NCBI GenBank assembly: GCA_028285445.1
Contig: JANQPQ010000046.1
Span: 62,001 to 126,000 of the forward strand
Direction of reading: 5' to 3'
Source of the DNA: Cyclobacteriaceae bacterium
Lineage (GTDB): Bacteria; Bacteroidota; Bacteroidia; Cytophagales; Cyclobacteriaceae
DNA length: 64,000 nt
In this document: piece by piece, positions 27,011 through 35,548 of the stretch
Numbering within the stretch: the first letter of the stretch is position 1
Layout of the letters: every line of letters begins with the position of its first letter
Translations under genes and position numbers: made by a program
The notes under the pieces: model-generated
Database searches by the model: none
The model's input: the letters and a program-made list of their open reading frames with translations, nothing else
What the model was told of the DNA's origin: nothing

Positions 27011-27350
27011 AATTAAAACTGCCGCTATCTGGTTTAAGACTAGGAATTTGAGACCAAAGGCTAAGCTTAAGGTCTCTGCTTTGAGCCAGCGCATTGTGGC
27101 CTGCTTTGGTAATGTTGATCAGCCGCTTTCGTCGCCCACCACGAGCATTGGTAGGGTCTCCCATGTAGGTTTTTACCATGCCCTTTTTCTCCAACCTGGC
27201 AATAGTGGCATGAACCGCACCAATTGTTGCCTTACGCTTAAGCTGCTTCGCAATCTCATTACGCACCGCCAGCCCGTAAGACTCACCTCCCTGCATAGCA
27301 ATAATTAGCAAAACAAGTTCTTCAAATTCACCTAGCACACCGTGTCGCAT
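27003..27350 (-). CDS. PadR-family transcriptional regulator
   Basis: 115 residues with the winged helix-turn-helix pattern: LGEFEELVLLIIAMQGGESY, GLAVRNEIAKQLKRKATIGA, VHATIARLEKKGMVKTYMGD, and the wing GGRRKRLINITKAG. There is no large C-terminal helix beyond the minimal PadR length. It heads the permease gene and its stop overlaps that gene's ATG by 8 bases. Upstream, an imperfect palindrome around TAGATCTA (27364-27381) sits 14-31 bases before the start and may be its own operator. Autoregulation with control of the permease is the usual PadR arrangement and is inferred here. Confidence 0.9.
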   Translation of the reverse strand: MRHGVLGEFEELVLLIIAMQGGESYGLAVRNEIAKQLKRKATIGAVHATIARLEKKGMVKTYMGDPTNARGGRRKRLINITKAGHNALAQSRDLKLSLWSQIPSLKPDSGSFNYE

Positions 27351-27434
27351 TGTATTTCCTCTATTTAGTAGATCTAATATACGAAAAGTTAAACTGATTA
27401 GTTCTATTGAGTAGAAGAAATAGCAACAAAAAGA

Positions 27435-27459
27435 GCCCTGACCAGCTTATGATCAGGGC
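27435..27459 (-). terminator. Rho-independent terminator after the gene ending at 27510
   Basis: GCCCTGACC (27435-27443) pairs with GATCAGGGC (27451-27459), nine pairs with one G-T. On the minus strand it is followed by TCTTTTTG. It separates the upstream unknown gene from the padR-permease unit. Confidence 0.8.
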
Positions 27460-27509
27460 CGCTCACACAATCTAAACTCGCCATGAGTTGTGTGAGGAAG
27501 TATGGTAAG

Positions 27510-28559
27510 CTATTTCACTTTCTGACCACTTAGTCCCGCATCTAGTTTGGCGATAGAATTATCTAAAAACTCGGTGACGATGTCGCCAACCTCCTTTGTG
27601 TAGACCGACGCTTCACATTTGATTGTGTTGCTTAATTGTACCGAAACATTTTCCACAGTAAAAAACGCAGCATAGGGAGGCACGGTAGTAACCTGTTTAG
27701 TGGCCTGGGTCTTGAAGTTTTGGTCACCAAATACACCTTCTATTAGCACAGGCTTGCTGAGGGTTAACTCAATGGCTCGTTTAGGAGTAGTAGCACCAGG
27801 CTGCTTGAGCTTTCCTGAAGCGTAAGTGACCCGGGCATTCTCCAGCCGCAGGTAGGCACCACCTTTGATTTTGACAGTACCCAGTCTGGATTTAGGGTCG
27901 AGGTAAATGCTCGGTACATTGATGGCCACATCTACCACTATCATGTCTTCGAGTTCATCTGAAACACGCGGCAAACCTTTGTGATAGATGGAGGAAGCAA
28001 ACTCTGTATAAGAGCCACCGACGTTACTCATGAAGCCACCTTTCTCCTTACCTTTTTTGTTTACTCTTCTTACGTGGTATGAAAAATCGGCAGGCACAAC
28101 CATCAGGCTTCCTTTGATCTGCTCCTGGTTAATTCGTGGCCCATTCAGTAATTCGTCTTCCGCGAAGAAATCAAGGCTGGGGTAATCCTTGGAGCTATAG
28201 ACTTCCATTCCCATGCCTTTAAGCTTGTTCACGTAAGCATTGTAGAGCCCATTGGTTAAATTCTGAAGATCTTCAGGAGTTACTCCCTCAACACCAACAG
28301 CCAATCTGGCCGTGGCATCTCCTGTATACGATCCTCCTCCTAGCTGCCTGCCGCCGCGTATTGTTTTCTCAGCTTCGGCAATCATTTGATAGTAAATCTT
28401 GAAATTCTTAATGAAGACTTTCTTCGGAGCCTTCTCGAAATCCTTGGACTTCATTTGCAACACCGAAAGATTCTTAGTTGGTATTTCCTGGGCGGTGACG
28501 CTCAAAGAAATAATCGTCAGCATGGCGCATCCAACGATTGTAGGTATTAGTTTTTTCAT
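27510..28559 (-). CDS. Secreted protein of unknown function, 349 residues
   Basis: Signal peptide MKKLIPTIVGCAMLTIISLSVTAQ. The mature part begins with a domain around KNFKIYYQMIAEAEKTIRGG, a Gly-rich loop and GVTPEDLQNLTNGLYNAYVNKL, followed by alternating beta strands (VDVAINVPSIYLD, TVKIKGGAYLRLENARVTY) and a C-terminal helix (VGDIVTEFLDNSIAKLDAGL). No catalytic motif is seen and I do not recognise a family. It has its own terminator at 27435-27459 and a 100-bp gap to the response regulator stop upstream, so it is probably a single-gene unit. Confidence 0.7.
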   Translation of the reverse strand: MKKLIPTIVGCAMLTIISLSVTAQEIPTKNLSVLQMKSKDFEKAPKKVFIKNFKIYYQMIAEAEKTIRGGRQLGGGSYTGDATARLAVGVEGVTPEDLQNLTNGLYNAYVNKLKGMGMEVYSSKDYPSLDFFAEDELLNGPRINQEQIKGSLMVVPADFSYHVRRVNKKGKEKGGFMSNVGGSYTEFASSIYHKGLPRVSDELEDMIVVDVAINVPSIYLDPKSRLGTVKIKGGAYLRLENARVTYASGKLKQPGATTPKRAIELTLSKPVLIEGVFGDQNFKTQATKQVTTVPPYAAFFTVENVSVQLSNTIKCEASVYTKEVGDIVTEFLDNSIAKLDAGLSGQKVK

Positions 28560-28661
28560 GGCAATAACTTGTTGTGTTAAAGCCCAAAGTTGCTGGCAAT
28601 TTAAATCTAATGGTATCCCGTGTTCACGGCATTTTCATATACCGTAAATCCCTGATAGACT

Positions 28662-29279
28662 CTAAATCAGGTTGTTAGCGTAGGCATATTTTATCAGGCC
28701 AACCAGGTTATTGGTGCCGGTTTTTCTAAAGATATTTTTGCGGTGAGTCTCAATGGTACGCTCGCTGATAAAGAGCTCTTCGGCCATTTGTTTGTTGGTA
28801 TATTCTTTGGCGATTAGCTTAACAATTTCCCGTTCTCTTTCCGTGAGCAATTCGGTTTCTCCTCCTGTACTCAGGTTTTTTATAAGGATATTATTGATAT
28901 CTGAACTCAAATAAACCTTGCCTGACTTAACTGCGTGGATGGCATGGATAAGCTCTTTATGTGAATCTTTCTTGAGAAGATAGCCTTGAATACCTTCCTT
29001 CAAGATCTCCTTAACCAGGTGTTCTTCATCGTGCATGCTTAAAATGATAATCGCCAGTTCAGGATAGTCCCTCTTGACTTTTCGGACTAAGGTGAGGCCA
29101 TCATCATCTGGCAAATTATAATCTGATATTAACAAGTCTGGAGAGGCAGCGGCCAGCTGATTGTAAGTAGCCTGTGCGGTAGTGGCTGTGCCAACAATCT
29201 CAATACCATCTTCAGCAGAGAGGATTTTGGTTAATCCCGCCAGCAGCATTTCATGATCGTCTGTTAAAAAGATTTTCAC
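28662..29279 (-). CDS. NarL/LuxR-type response regulator (GTG start)
   Basis: 205 residues: receiver domain 1-120 with acidic pocket Asp7-Asp8, phosphoacceptor Asp53 in LLISDYNLP and Lys near 103, then a LuxR HTH at about 140-200 (ELLTEREREIVKLIAKEYTN, FISERTIETHRKNIF). The start is the GTG at 29279, because an in-frame TAG lies three codons upstream and no ATG precedes the receiver fold. It follows the TPR histidine kinase by 30 bases and should be its phosphorylation partner. A 6-bp inverted repeat overlaps the stop codon. Confidence 0.92.
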   Translation of the reverse strand: MKIFLTDDHEMLLAGLTKILSAEDGIEIVGTATTAQATYNQLAAASPDLLISDYNLPDDDGLTLVRKVKRDYPELAIIILSMHDEEHLVKEILKEGIQGYLLKKDSHKELIHAIHAVKSGKVYLSSDINNILIKNLSTGGETELLTEREREIVKLIAKEYTNKQMAEELFISERTIETHRKNIFRKTGTNNLVGLIKYAYANNLI

Positions 29280-29309
29280 AAGTAGCTATTCAAACCAAAA
29301 TATAGGCGA

Positions 29310-31160
29310 TTAATTACTAGACTCAGCCATAACAGACTGATTTTGCGACTCCGGAATGTTGAGAATAAGGGTTGATCCCTTGCTGCCCAAGGTGGTTTCC
29401 AACTCCAATGATCCACTAATGAGGGAAGTACGTGAATTGATATTTCTCCAGCCGTTTCCTGTTGAACCTACCAGCAGGTTTTTGTCAAAACCGTCTCCAT
29501 CATCTTCAATCATTAGTGTGGTTTCATTTTCATCTGCTGTAATCTGCACTGTTACAGTTTTTGCCGTACCGTGCTTAAGAATATTATTGATCCACTCCTG
29601 GACAATCCTGAAGACAGCAACCTCCTTATTCTCCGGCAGCCTACTTCCCAGGCCAAAGAAGCTTGTTTCAACCTTGATGCTGCCGGCCTCGGAAACCCTT
29701 GATGCAAATTCGGCAATGGCGGGTTCGAGGCCACCGTTAACCAACGTTTGTGGCATCATGTCAAAACAGATGTTTTTGAGTTCCATATACATCTCTTCAA
29801 TGACATCTGTGGTAGTGTTATAGACTTCCTGTCCTTCCGCGGAGGAAGATATCTTGGGAAGGCCCGCCAGGTTTAGGTTAAGTGTTGAGATAAGCTGACC
29901 AAATCCATCATGTAAATCGCGTGCATAGCGCGCCCGTTCTTGCTCTTGTGATGAAATGGTAGAACGAACCTCGGCCTCCTTGGCGGAAATATGCATTTGC
30001 TGCAGTTCAATCTTGGCTTGTTTTGAGATTCTGTTCCTCCAAAGTATACCAATAAAAATCAGGAGTACCAGCGTAAGTGCAGACGCCGCCAACAGAATGC
30101 TGTTGCGAGCAATGGTGGCTTCTTGTTCTGTTAATTCAACCTCTTGTTGGGCAATTAGCCTCTCATTTTTTTCTGTCTCATATTGCGTTTCCAACTCTGA
30201 AATTATGGCTGCTCGTTCAATGTTGAATAGACTATCTTCGATATTTTCAGCATGAATCTTGTATTCCAGTGAGCGTCTGTAATCCCCAAGTAACTTATAA
30301 GCTGAAGAAAGGGAATCATAGGCTTTACGGGTAAGGTCTGGATATCCAAACTCCTGGCTTTCTGTTGCAGCTTTTTGGTATTGACTAATGGCAGCTTGGT
30401 ATTGACCTTCATTGTAGTAAAGGTCAGCTAATGATTTGTGGTTCTCCAGCACACCTTGCCTGTCTCCTATAATTTTCCGGATCTGGGTTGAATTATTGAA
30501 ATGATTGAGGGCACCCTGGAAGTTTCCCTTTCGTCGTTCGATGTCGGCAAGGTCAAGCAAAATATATCCTAGCCCAACACTATCATTTTCCTGTTTGCGA
30601 ATCTCATAGCATCGTGTATAAAGTGGGTCAGATTTTTGGTAGTCACCCCTCAACCAGTAAAAGGAGGCTTGCATACCCAAGGAAGTGCCAAGTGTAGTCA
30701 GGTCGTTGACTTCAGTGGCCAATTGCTCAGACTGCGCCCATAGTTCAAGGGCTCTTTCAAAGTCAGATTGCTTTTGAAAGTAATTTCCCATTTCATTACA
30801 AACCTGGGCCAAACCACTTTTATCGCCGAGTGAATCATATAGATCGTAAGAGCGAAGGTAAGCTGATAGGGCATGCTCATAGTCCCCGGTCAGGTAAAGC
30901 ACAATTCCGTAGTTCTTTTGCGCTAAGGCCTCTTTTTCCACCCAGCTGTTTGTGGCAGCAAACTCTACGGCCCGGGCTGTAAGTTCTAAGGATTGCCGGA
31001 AATTGGCGGAATAGATAGCGTAGAAATGCTCATTGACGTAATCCGTCAACTCAATATCAGAGAGGTCTTCAATTGAATCCAAACGAGTATTCTGACTCCA
31101 GCATACGGTTGCAAAACAGGCAAGGACAGTACTGATAAATCCGAGGAGTAAAGATCTCAT
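29310..31160 (-). CDS. TPR-sensing histidine kinase (HisKA_3 type)
   Basis: 616 residues. A signal peptide (MRSLLLGFISTVLACFATVCWS) is followed by about 300 residues of periplasmic TPR units (for example YLTGDYEHALSAYLRSYDLY and YNEGQYQAAISQYQKAATES). There is one membrane span (ILLAASALTLVLLIFIGILW), a coiled coil, the H-box ERARYARDLHDGFGQLI with the phosphoacceptor His, and a HATPase domain (EWINNILKHG, IEDDGDGFD, GNGWRNINSRT). The layout matches NarX/DegS-class kinases with TPR sensors found across Bacteroidota. The partner response regulator follows 30 bases later. The ligand is unknown. Confidence 0.93.
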   Translation of the reverse strand: MRSLLLGFISTVLACFATVCWSQNTRLDSIEDLSDIELTDYVNEHFYAIYSANFRQSLELTARAVEFAATNSWVEKEALAQKNYGIVLYLTGDYEHALSAYLRSYDLYDSLGDKSGLAQVCNEMGNYFQKQSDFERALELWAQSEQLATEVNDLTTLGTSLGMQASFYWLRGDYQKSDPLYTRCYEIRKQENDSVGLGYILLDLADIERRKGNFQGALNHFNNSTQIRKIIGDRQGVLENHKSLADLYYNEGQYQAAISQYQKAATESQEFGYPDLTRKAYDSLSSAYKLLGDYRRSLEYKIHAENIEDSLFNIERAAIISELETQYETEKNERLIAQQEVELTEQEATIARNSILLAASALTLVLLIFIGILWRNRISKQAKIELQQMHISAKEAEVRSTISSQEQERARYARDLHDGFGQLISTLNLNLAGLPKISSSAEGQEVYNTTTDVIEEMYMELKNICFDMMPQTLVNGGLEPAIAEFASRVSEAGSIKVETSFFGLGSRLPENKEVAVFRIVQEWINNILKHGTAKTVTVQITADENETTLMIEDDGDGFDKNLLVGSTGNGWRNINSRTSLISGSLELETTLGSKGSTLILNIPESQNQSVMAESSN

Positions 31161-31249
31161 CTTAGGAGAAATTAGTGTACTCCTAAATTTATGAGAATGG
31201 GGTCAATTATCCACCACCGACTGGCTGAGTATCAGTTTTTTGAGTTGAA

Positions 31250-32122
31250 CTAATTTCTACCGAACAAGAATTTCAATGCAGCCTCAAACCTTCCTGCAAA
31301 GTGTGGATAGTCATGCGTACCACCTTCTTCAACTACACAATGGGTCTCTACTTTGGAATCCCTTTTTAAAATAGACTCAAGCTTTTTTACATGAGCAAGT
31401 GCCATCTCTTGAATTGCTTCCGTCTCTCCTTCATCAGTTCCGGTACCCAAATAGATCCTGCCTGGCCAGGTCTTATTTTTCGCGCTGTTTTTTAATATCT
31501 GTTCATTGTATACATAGAGAGAAGGGCTCTCCAGCAATAGTTTGCCAATGACTCCGGGCTTCTCAATGGCAGTATAAAGAGAGATAAGGGCCCCACGCGA
31601 TGCACCACCAAGACCTGTGTGTTCCACTGCTGTACTGGTTCGGAACAGAGAGTTGATCTTTGGCATAACTTCCTTATGGAAAAATTGCGGGTACTTTTCC
31701 CCTTGAGGATTGTCAAGTTTCAAGTTTGGTGCTGTCTCCAACAGGTCTGGCCAGGGCAAATATTCATTAGCGCGGTCTCTTGCAGGATTTGTAGATTCAA
31801 GAGTGGAAGCTCCATTGTCAATGCCAACAACAATAATTGGTTCAATTAGATTTTCGTTGATCAGTCGGTGCACCACATTTTGTATATCATATGCATGGAA
31901 AGTTGCCACACCATCATTCATGTACAACACAGGATAGCGAGAGCTGGCTGCAGCATCAGTGAAATACTCAGGGGGCAGCAGCACCCTTAAACGACGGGTA
32001 TTATTGAAGACCTCGCTCTTAAGAGTGATAGTATCTACTAGGTATTGAGATTGAACGGTTTGTGCAAATGAGTTGATTGATATGAGGCTTGCTCCAAGCA
32101 GCAGTGTTATGGTTCTTTTCAC
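31250..32122 (-). CDS. Secreted esterase of PF00756 type (GTG start)
   Basis: 290 residues with a signal peptide (MKRTITLLLGASLISINSFAQ, the first codon being GTG). In-frame TAA two codons upstream forces this start. The fold shows RLRVLLPPEYFTD, YPVLYMNDGVATF, PIIVVGIDNGA, the nucleophile elbow LGGASRGALIS, and a C-terminal His in EEGGTHDYPHFAGRFE. The class includes enterochelin esterases, acetylxylan esterases and S-formylglutathione hydrolases, and the sequence does not settle which. It is a second member of the fold in this window, the first being at the left edge. Confidence 0.82.
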   Translation of the reverse strand: MKRTITLLLGASLISINSFAQTVQSQYLVDTITLKSEVFNNTRRLRVLLPPEYFTDAAASSRYPVLYMNDGVATFHAYDIQNVVHRLINENLIEPIIVVGIDNGASTLESTNPARDRANEYLPWPDLLETAPNLKLDNPQGEKYPQFFHKEVMPKINSLFRTSTAVEHTGLGGASRGALISLYTAIEKPGVIGKLLLESPSLYVYNEQILKNSAKNKTWPGRIYLGTGTDEGETEAIQEMALAHVKKLESILKRDSKVETHCVVEEGGTHDYPHFAGRFEAALKFLFGRN

Positions 32123-32189
32123 TTGTAGTTATTTTCAAGTACAAAGTGTGAACCAAGGCAACTCCTAATAGTTACAAATTTTGCGGCAG

Positions 32190-33131
32190 TTATTTGCGGT
32201 CTCTGAAATAAGCGGTTTCGTTAGGTAGGTCGTAGATAATTTCAAAGGACAGTAGGATTCCCTGGCCGAGGAGGCCAAAGGTTTCTTCTTTTGAGAAAGC
32301 CTTAACGCTCACCGGGTCAATCATTACCACTGTCCAAAGATTTTTGAAACGCTCATCGGCCAATGCCATCGACTTTACCCTTAAACCTTTATTGGTGGTA
32401 ATGGTGCTGTCTGCCGACATGCCTTGCACTTGGCGTGTACGGCGCTTAAATGCCAGGTTTCGGCGTGTAGCATTGGGGAACAGCGCCATATCACTACCGT
32501 AGCCGGAATCGACCATCAAAGGCAAATTGATGTACTTATTGTCGTTGGTTAAAAATGAAGCTACTATGGCAAATCGATTATTCCTTGCCGGAATAATTTC
32601 TACCGTTTTCCAGGAGTCATCTAACCGCAATTCTTTGTCATGATTGTATAGAAGGATAACCTGATTATCTATATCAACCTGGGTAATAAAATTACGCAGT
32701 AGGTCGAATCCAATAATACCATCTAGAGGCATTTTCAGATATTCAGATAAGTGATCGATGGAGAACACTTCCAAATCAATACCTGGAATTTGCACTTCGC
32801 CCATGGTTATGACGTTGTCAATAGCGGTTAGTGCCTTGACGGAGTTGCCAGAAGTGCCAATAACCGATTCTCCTCCAATTTTCAATTGAAGAGTTTTGGC
32901 AGTTGAAGAGTTGAGAACAGTCACTCCTGCTCCCGTGTCAAACAAAAAGTTAAGCTCTCTCGACCCATTTACCTGCACTTTTATAAGAATCAAATTCTCT
33001 TTGAGAACAAATGGCAGTTCTGCTTTAGGTGGCTGAGCTTTGCTGGCAATAGAACCGACCAAGATTGCCAAGATTAGCCATGATCTTAATACGGGAGAAG
33101 CGACTAGTTGATTGCCAGTAGGTGCAATCAC
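32190..33131 (-). CDS. Secreted retropepsin-like aspartyl protease (GTG start)
   Basis: Two Asp motifs are visible: FLFDTGAGVTVLN in the first half and LMVDSGYGSDMAL in the second, the layout of bilobal retropepsin-like Bacteroidota proteins. GIIGFDLL lies between them. The proposed start is the GTG at 33131, 1 base after the arfB stop. The open frame reaches further upstream only through a TTG inside arfB. From this GTG the protein has 313 residues and an N-terminal leader (VLRSWLILAILVGSIASKAQ). A purine-rich GAGGAGA precedes the start. It is probably cotranscribed with arfB. The physiological substrate is unknown. Confidence 0.75.
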   Translation of the reverse strand: MIAPTGNQLVASPVLRSWLILAILVGSIASKAQPPKAELPFVLKENLILIKVQVNGSRELNFLFDTGAGVTVLNSSTAKTLQLKIGGESVIGTSGNSVKALTAIDNVITMGEVQIPGIDLEVFSIDHLSEYLKMPLDGIIGFDLLRNFITQVDIDNQVILLYNHDKELRLDDSWKTVEIIPARNNRFAIVASFLTNDNKYINLPLMVDSGYGSDMALFPNATRRNLAFKRRTRQVQGMSADSTITTNKGLRVKSMALADERFKNLWTVVMIDPVSVKAFSKEETFGLLGQGILLSFEIIYDLPNETAYFRDRK

Positions 33132-33132
33132 A

Positions 33133-33540
33133 TTAGAAATCTCCTCTTCTTGAACGTTTTTTCTCGCTATGTTTCTTTTTGTTTTCAAGCCTTTTCTTTA
33201 CAGAAGCTTTTGTTGGTTTGGTTGCCTTTCTTTTCCTCTTTTCTGTGAATGCATTTGCAAGCAGTTGCTCCAGCTTGGCCATGGCCACCTCCTTATTCCT
33301 GGCTTGCGATTTAAACTCTTGCGCTGTTACAATCAATTCCCCCTCCTGGTTGACTCTCGACTTTAGCCTGGACAGAATTCGCCCTTTCTGCTCCTCGGTA
33401 ATGTTGTTTGAGCTCATTACGTTCCATCTCAAAGTTATTTTTGTGCTTACCTTATTCACATGTTGGCCCCCTGGGCCGCCGCTGCGAGAGGCGGTGAAAA
33501 CGATTTCAGGCTGAATTTCTTCCAGACGGGGCTTTTTCAT
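33133..33540 (-). CDS. arfB: ArfB-like ribosome-rescue peptidyl-tRNA hydrolase
   Basis: 135 residues from ATG 33540. An ATG six codons upstream (33558) falls inside a terminator-like hairpin and is less likely. The catalytic GGQ is in ASRSGGPGGQHVNKVSTK, the class-I release-factor-like domain continues to about residue 95, and the C-terminal tail is highly basic (KRKRKATKPTKASVKKRLEN, then KKKHSEKKRSRRGDF), as in ArfB/YaeJ, where it enters the empty mRNA channel. The function is to hydrolyse peptidyl-tRNA on stalled ribosomes. Its stop is 1 base from the next gene's GTG start. Confidence 0.93.
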   Translation of the reverse strand: MKKPRLEEIQPEIVFTASRSGGPGGQHVNKVSTKITLRWNVMSSNNITEEQKGRILSRLKSRVNQEGELIVTAQEFKSQARNKEVAMAKLEQLLANAFTEKRKRKATKPTKASVKKRLENKKKHSEKKRSRRGDF

Positions 33541-33549
33541 GCTATTAGA

Positions 33550-33583
33550 AAAGCCCATGCGAAGTAACTTTCACATGGGCTTT
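33550..33583 (-). terminator. Terminator-like hairpin between the DinB lipoprotein gene and arfB
   Basis: AAAGCCCATG (33550-33559) pairs perfectly with CATGGGCTTT (33574-33583), a 10-bp stem with a 14-base loop. On the minus strand the stem is followed by TTC after a TTT within it. It ends 10 bases before the chosen arfB ATG, so it may end the DinB transcript or attenuate arfB. Confidence 0.65.
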
Positions 33584-33600
33584 AGGCTTTAGAAGTGTTT

Positions 33601-34167
33601 TTAGTAGTATCTATAGGAAGGAGGCGTATTGCCAGATATCCTCACGTATAAATTAGCCTTTGCCTTGTGATTTGTTAGGTGGTCGTGAATAGTTAGTAAG
33701 CCTTCAAGGCGCGAGAAATCATTACCACCAAAGCTTTTGATGTTCTCCATCAGTTGCTGATCAGACATAGCCGCCATAATTTCTCCTGTCTCAGTAAGCT
33801 GAGTTGTAACAAACGTCATGATTTCCTCCTTGCTCATTTCTTCGGCATTCATCTCTGGCCGGTCTTGAGGTGGAGGGATATCTTTTAAATAAAGATTGGC
33901 AATAATTTTTGAAGAGCCCCCAATATGCAGAAGTTGTTCTGCAAAGGTTCTGGAGCTGTCATGAGGAGTATAGTTCCACTGGTCTTCGGGCATAGCATCC
34001 GCCAATTCCTCTATTTGAGCTACTGCTTCAGCCCACACTTTGGCATGTCCTTCAGCGAAGCTATAAGTTGTTGCTTCGGGCTCAGCCTTTTCTTCCTGGG
34101 CTGGAGTACACTGGGCAAGCAAAATTACTGCCGCAGCAAAGAGGGATAGTCTTGTTAGCCTTTTCAT
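33601..34167 (-). CDS. DinB-family lipoprotein
   Basis: 188 residues with a lipoprotein leader (SLFAAAVILLAQCTP, Cys near 20). The mature part is a four-helix DinB/YfiT-like fold, with histidines that could bind metal at QLLHIGG and in the pair HDHLTNH of the last helix. DinB-superfamily proteins include thiol transferases, but most lipoprotein members in Bacteroidota have no known activity. Upstream is a propeller lipoprotein gene (82-bp gap) and downstream a hairpin, so this is probably a short transcription unit. Confidence 0.8.
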   Translation of the reverse strand: MKRLTRLSLFAAAVILLAQCTPAQEEKAEPEATTYSFAEGHAKVWAEAVAQIEELADAMPEDQWNYTPHDSSRTFAEQLLHIGGSSKIIANLYLKDIPPPQDRPEMNAEEMSKEEIMTFVTTQLTETGEIMAAMSDQQLMENIKSFGGNDFSRLEGLLTIHDHLTNHKAKANLYVRISGNTPPSYRYY

Positions 34168-34248
34168 AAGTTATCGAGTTAGGTTGTTGTACTCTAAAAC
34201 TAATAAGATAACTCCAGAAATGACTTGGGTTTTCCCAATTTGGGGAAG

Positions 34249-35433
34249 CTATTTCTTGACTTTTACTACAGTGAAATCAGCGTCATTTGTCTTATTATCA
34301 GGGGTTCGCGTGCCGACCAAGATCAAATTTTGATCATAACTAAATATATGTACACCACGGTCATCTGCTTTGCCAGGGTAGACATAGCTGGTAAGTGAAT
34401 CGCCTAAGAAATTCGCTTGCTGCAACCAAAAGTTGAAGCTTCCATTGGGGCTATGGGAACTGCTGTATCCTACCATAGAAAGCTTATTTCCATTTATTGT
34501 CACATTCATGATGCGATCATTACCAGGGCCGCCAAAAGTGCTGAATTGCACTACTTCACCATTAATATACTTAGCAAGGAACCCATCCTGCCCGCCATTA
34601 CCGAGGCTGGTAGTATAACCAGTTACCCACACACCTTCAACAGGGTCTTCGATTAGCCCATGACCAGTATCGTCAGCACCCTTATCAAGCCGATCTTCCC
34701 ATATCAGAGCTCCATCCTCAGCAGAAACACTAATGGTGTAGGAGTCTATAGGACCTTCGGCTGGACCTGGTGTATAAATACCAGTGGCAAAAAGATGTCC
34801 ATTCTTCCCCTGGGCAATGGAGAATACACGCTCCCGGCCTTCAGAGCCATAGGCCTTTTCCCAGATCAATTCTCCTGAACCATCCATGACCAAAAGCCAG
34901 GCATCGAAGTTTCCAGCACCTTTACTGGCCGTTTGTGACGCAATAGCGAAGTTGCCGTTCATTATGCGTTTGACCTCCCAAGACAACTCATCCTGGTCGC
35001 CACCGATTTTCTTTTCCCAAAGTAGGGAGCCCTCATTATTTACCCTAAGCACCCAAGTGTCCAGGGCGCCATTGGTGCCTTCACTATCAGAGAAGCCAAC
35101 AGCGAAGAAATCACCATTCGTGTCTTCCGCAACCGACCAAATCCTGTTGTCACCTGGCTGCCCATAAGTCCTGGTCCACAGGGTATCCAAATTAGTATCG
35201 GTTCTTACCAGATACCCATCGTAGCCACTATCGGTTGATACATAGCCGGCTACGAGATATCCGCCGGAGGAAACAGGTATGATGTAATTAGCCACGTCGA
35301 GGCCAGGCGTACCCAGTACCAGCGAATCTGTGGCATGAAATTCCGCTGAAGCGCTTTCATGCTCAGAGCTGGTTTCGTCTTGATTACAAGCACAGAACGC
35401 AATAACTAAAATTGATAGGATGGTTATTCTCAC
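34249..35433 (-). CDS. Propeller-type repeat lipoprotein (GTG start)
   Basis: 394 residues from the GTG at 35433; no ATG precedes the leader. The leader ends at a lipobox-like FCAC (Cys near 16). The rest is a series of repeats of about 50 residues, such as YLVAGYVSTDSGYDGYLVRT with WTRTYGQPGDNR, and FDAWLLVMDGSGELIWEKAY, of the type found in delta-60 or PQQ-like beta-propellers. It is probably an outer-membrane- or surface-tethered propeller. The substrate or partner is unknown. Confidence 0.8.
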   Translation of the reverse strand: MRITILSILVIAFCACNQDETSSEHESASAEFHATDSLVLGTPGLDVANYIIPVSSGGYLVAGYVSTDSGYDGYLVRTDTNLDTLWTRTYGQPGDNRIWSVAEDTNGDFFAVGFSDSEGTNGALDTWVLRVNNEGSLLWEKKIGGDQDELSWEVKRIMNGNFAIASQTASKGAGNFDAWLLVMDGSGELIWEKAYGSEGRERVFSIAQGKNGHLFATGIYTPGPAEGPIDSYTISVSAEDGALIWEDRLDKGADDTGHGLIEDPVEGVWVTGYTTSLGNGGQDGFLAKYINGEVVQFSTFGGPGNDRIMNVTINGNKLSMVGYSSSHSPNGSFNFWLQQANFLGDSLTSYVYPGKADDRGVHIFSYDQNLILVGTRTPDNKTNDADFTVVKVKK

Positions 35434-35548
35434 TTTTACAGCAATTGGGGTTTGGTCTAAGATTTCAATTTTTGGGGAGATATCATATCCATATTGCCCA
35501 ACAGCTGCTTAATGGGGTTAGAAAACACAAATGCAACCCCTGGATTAG

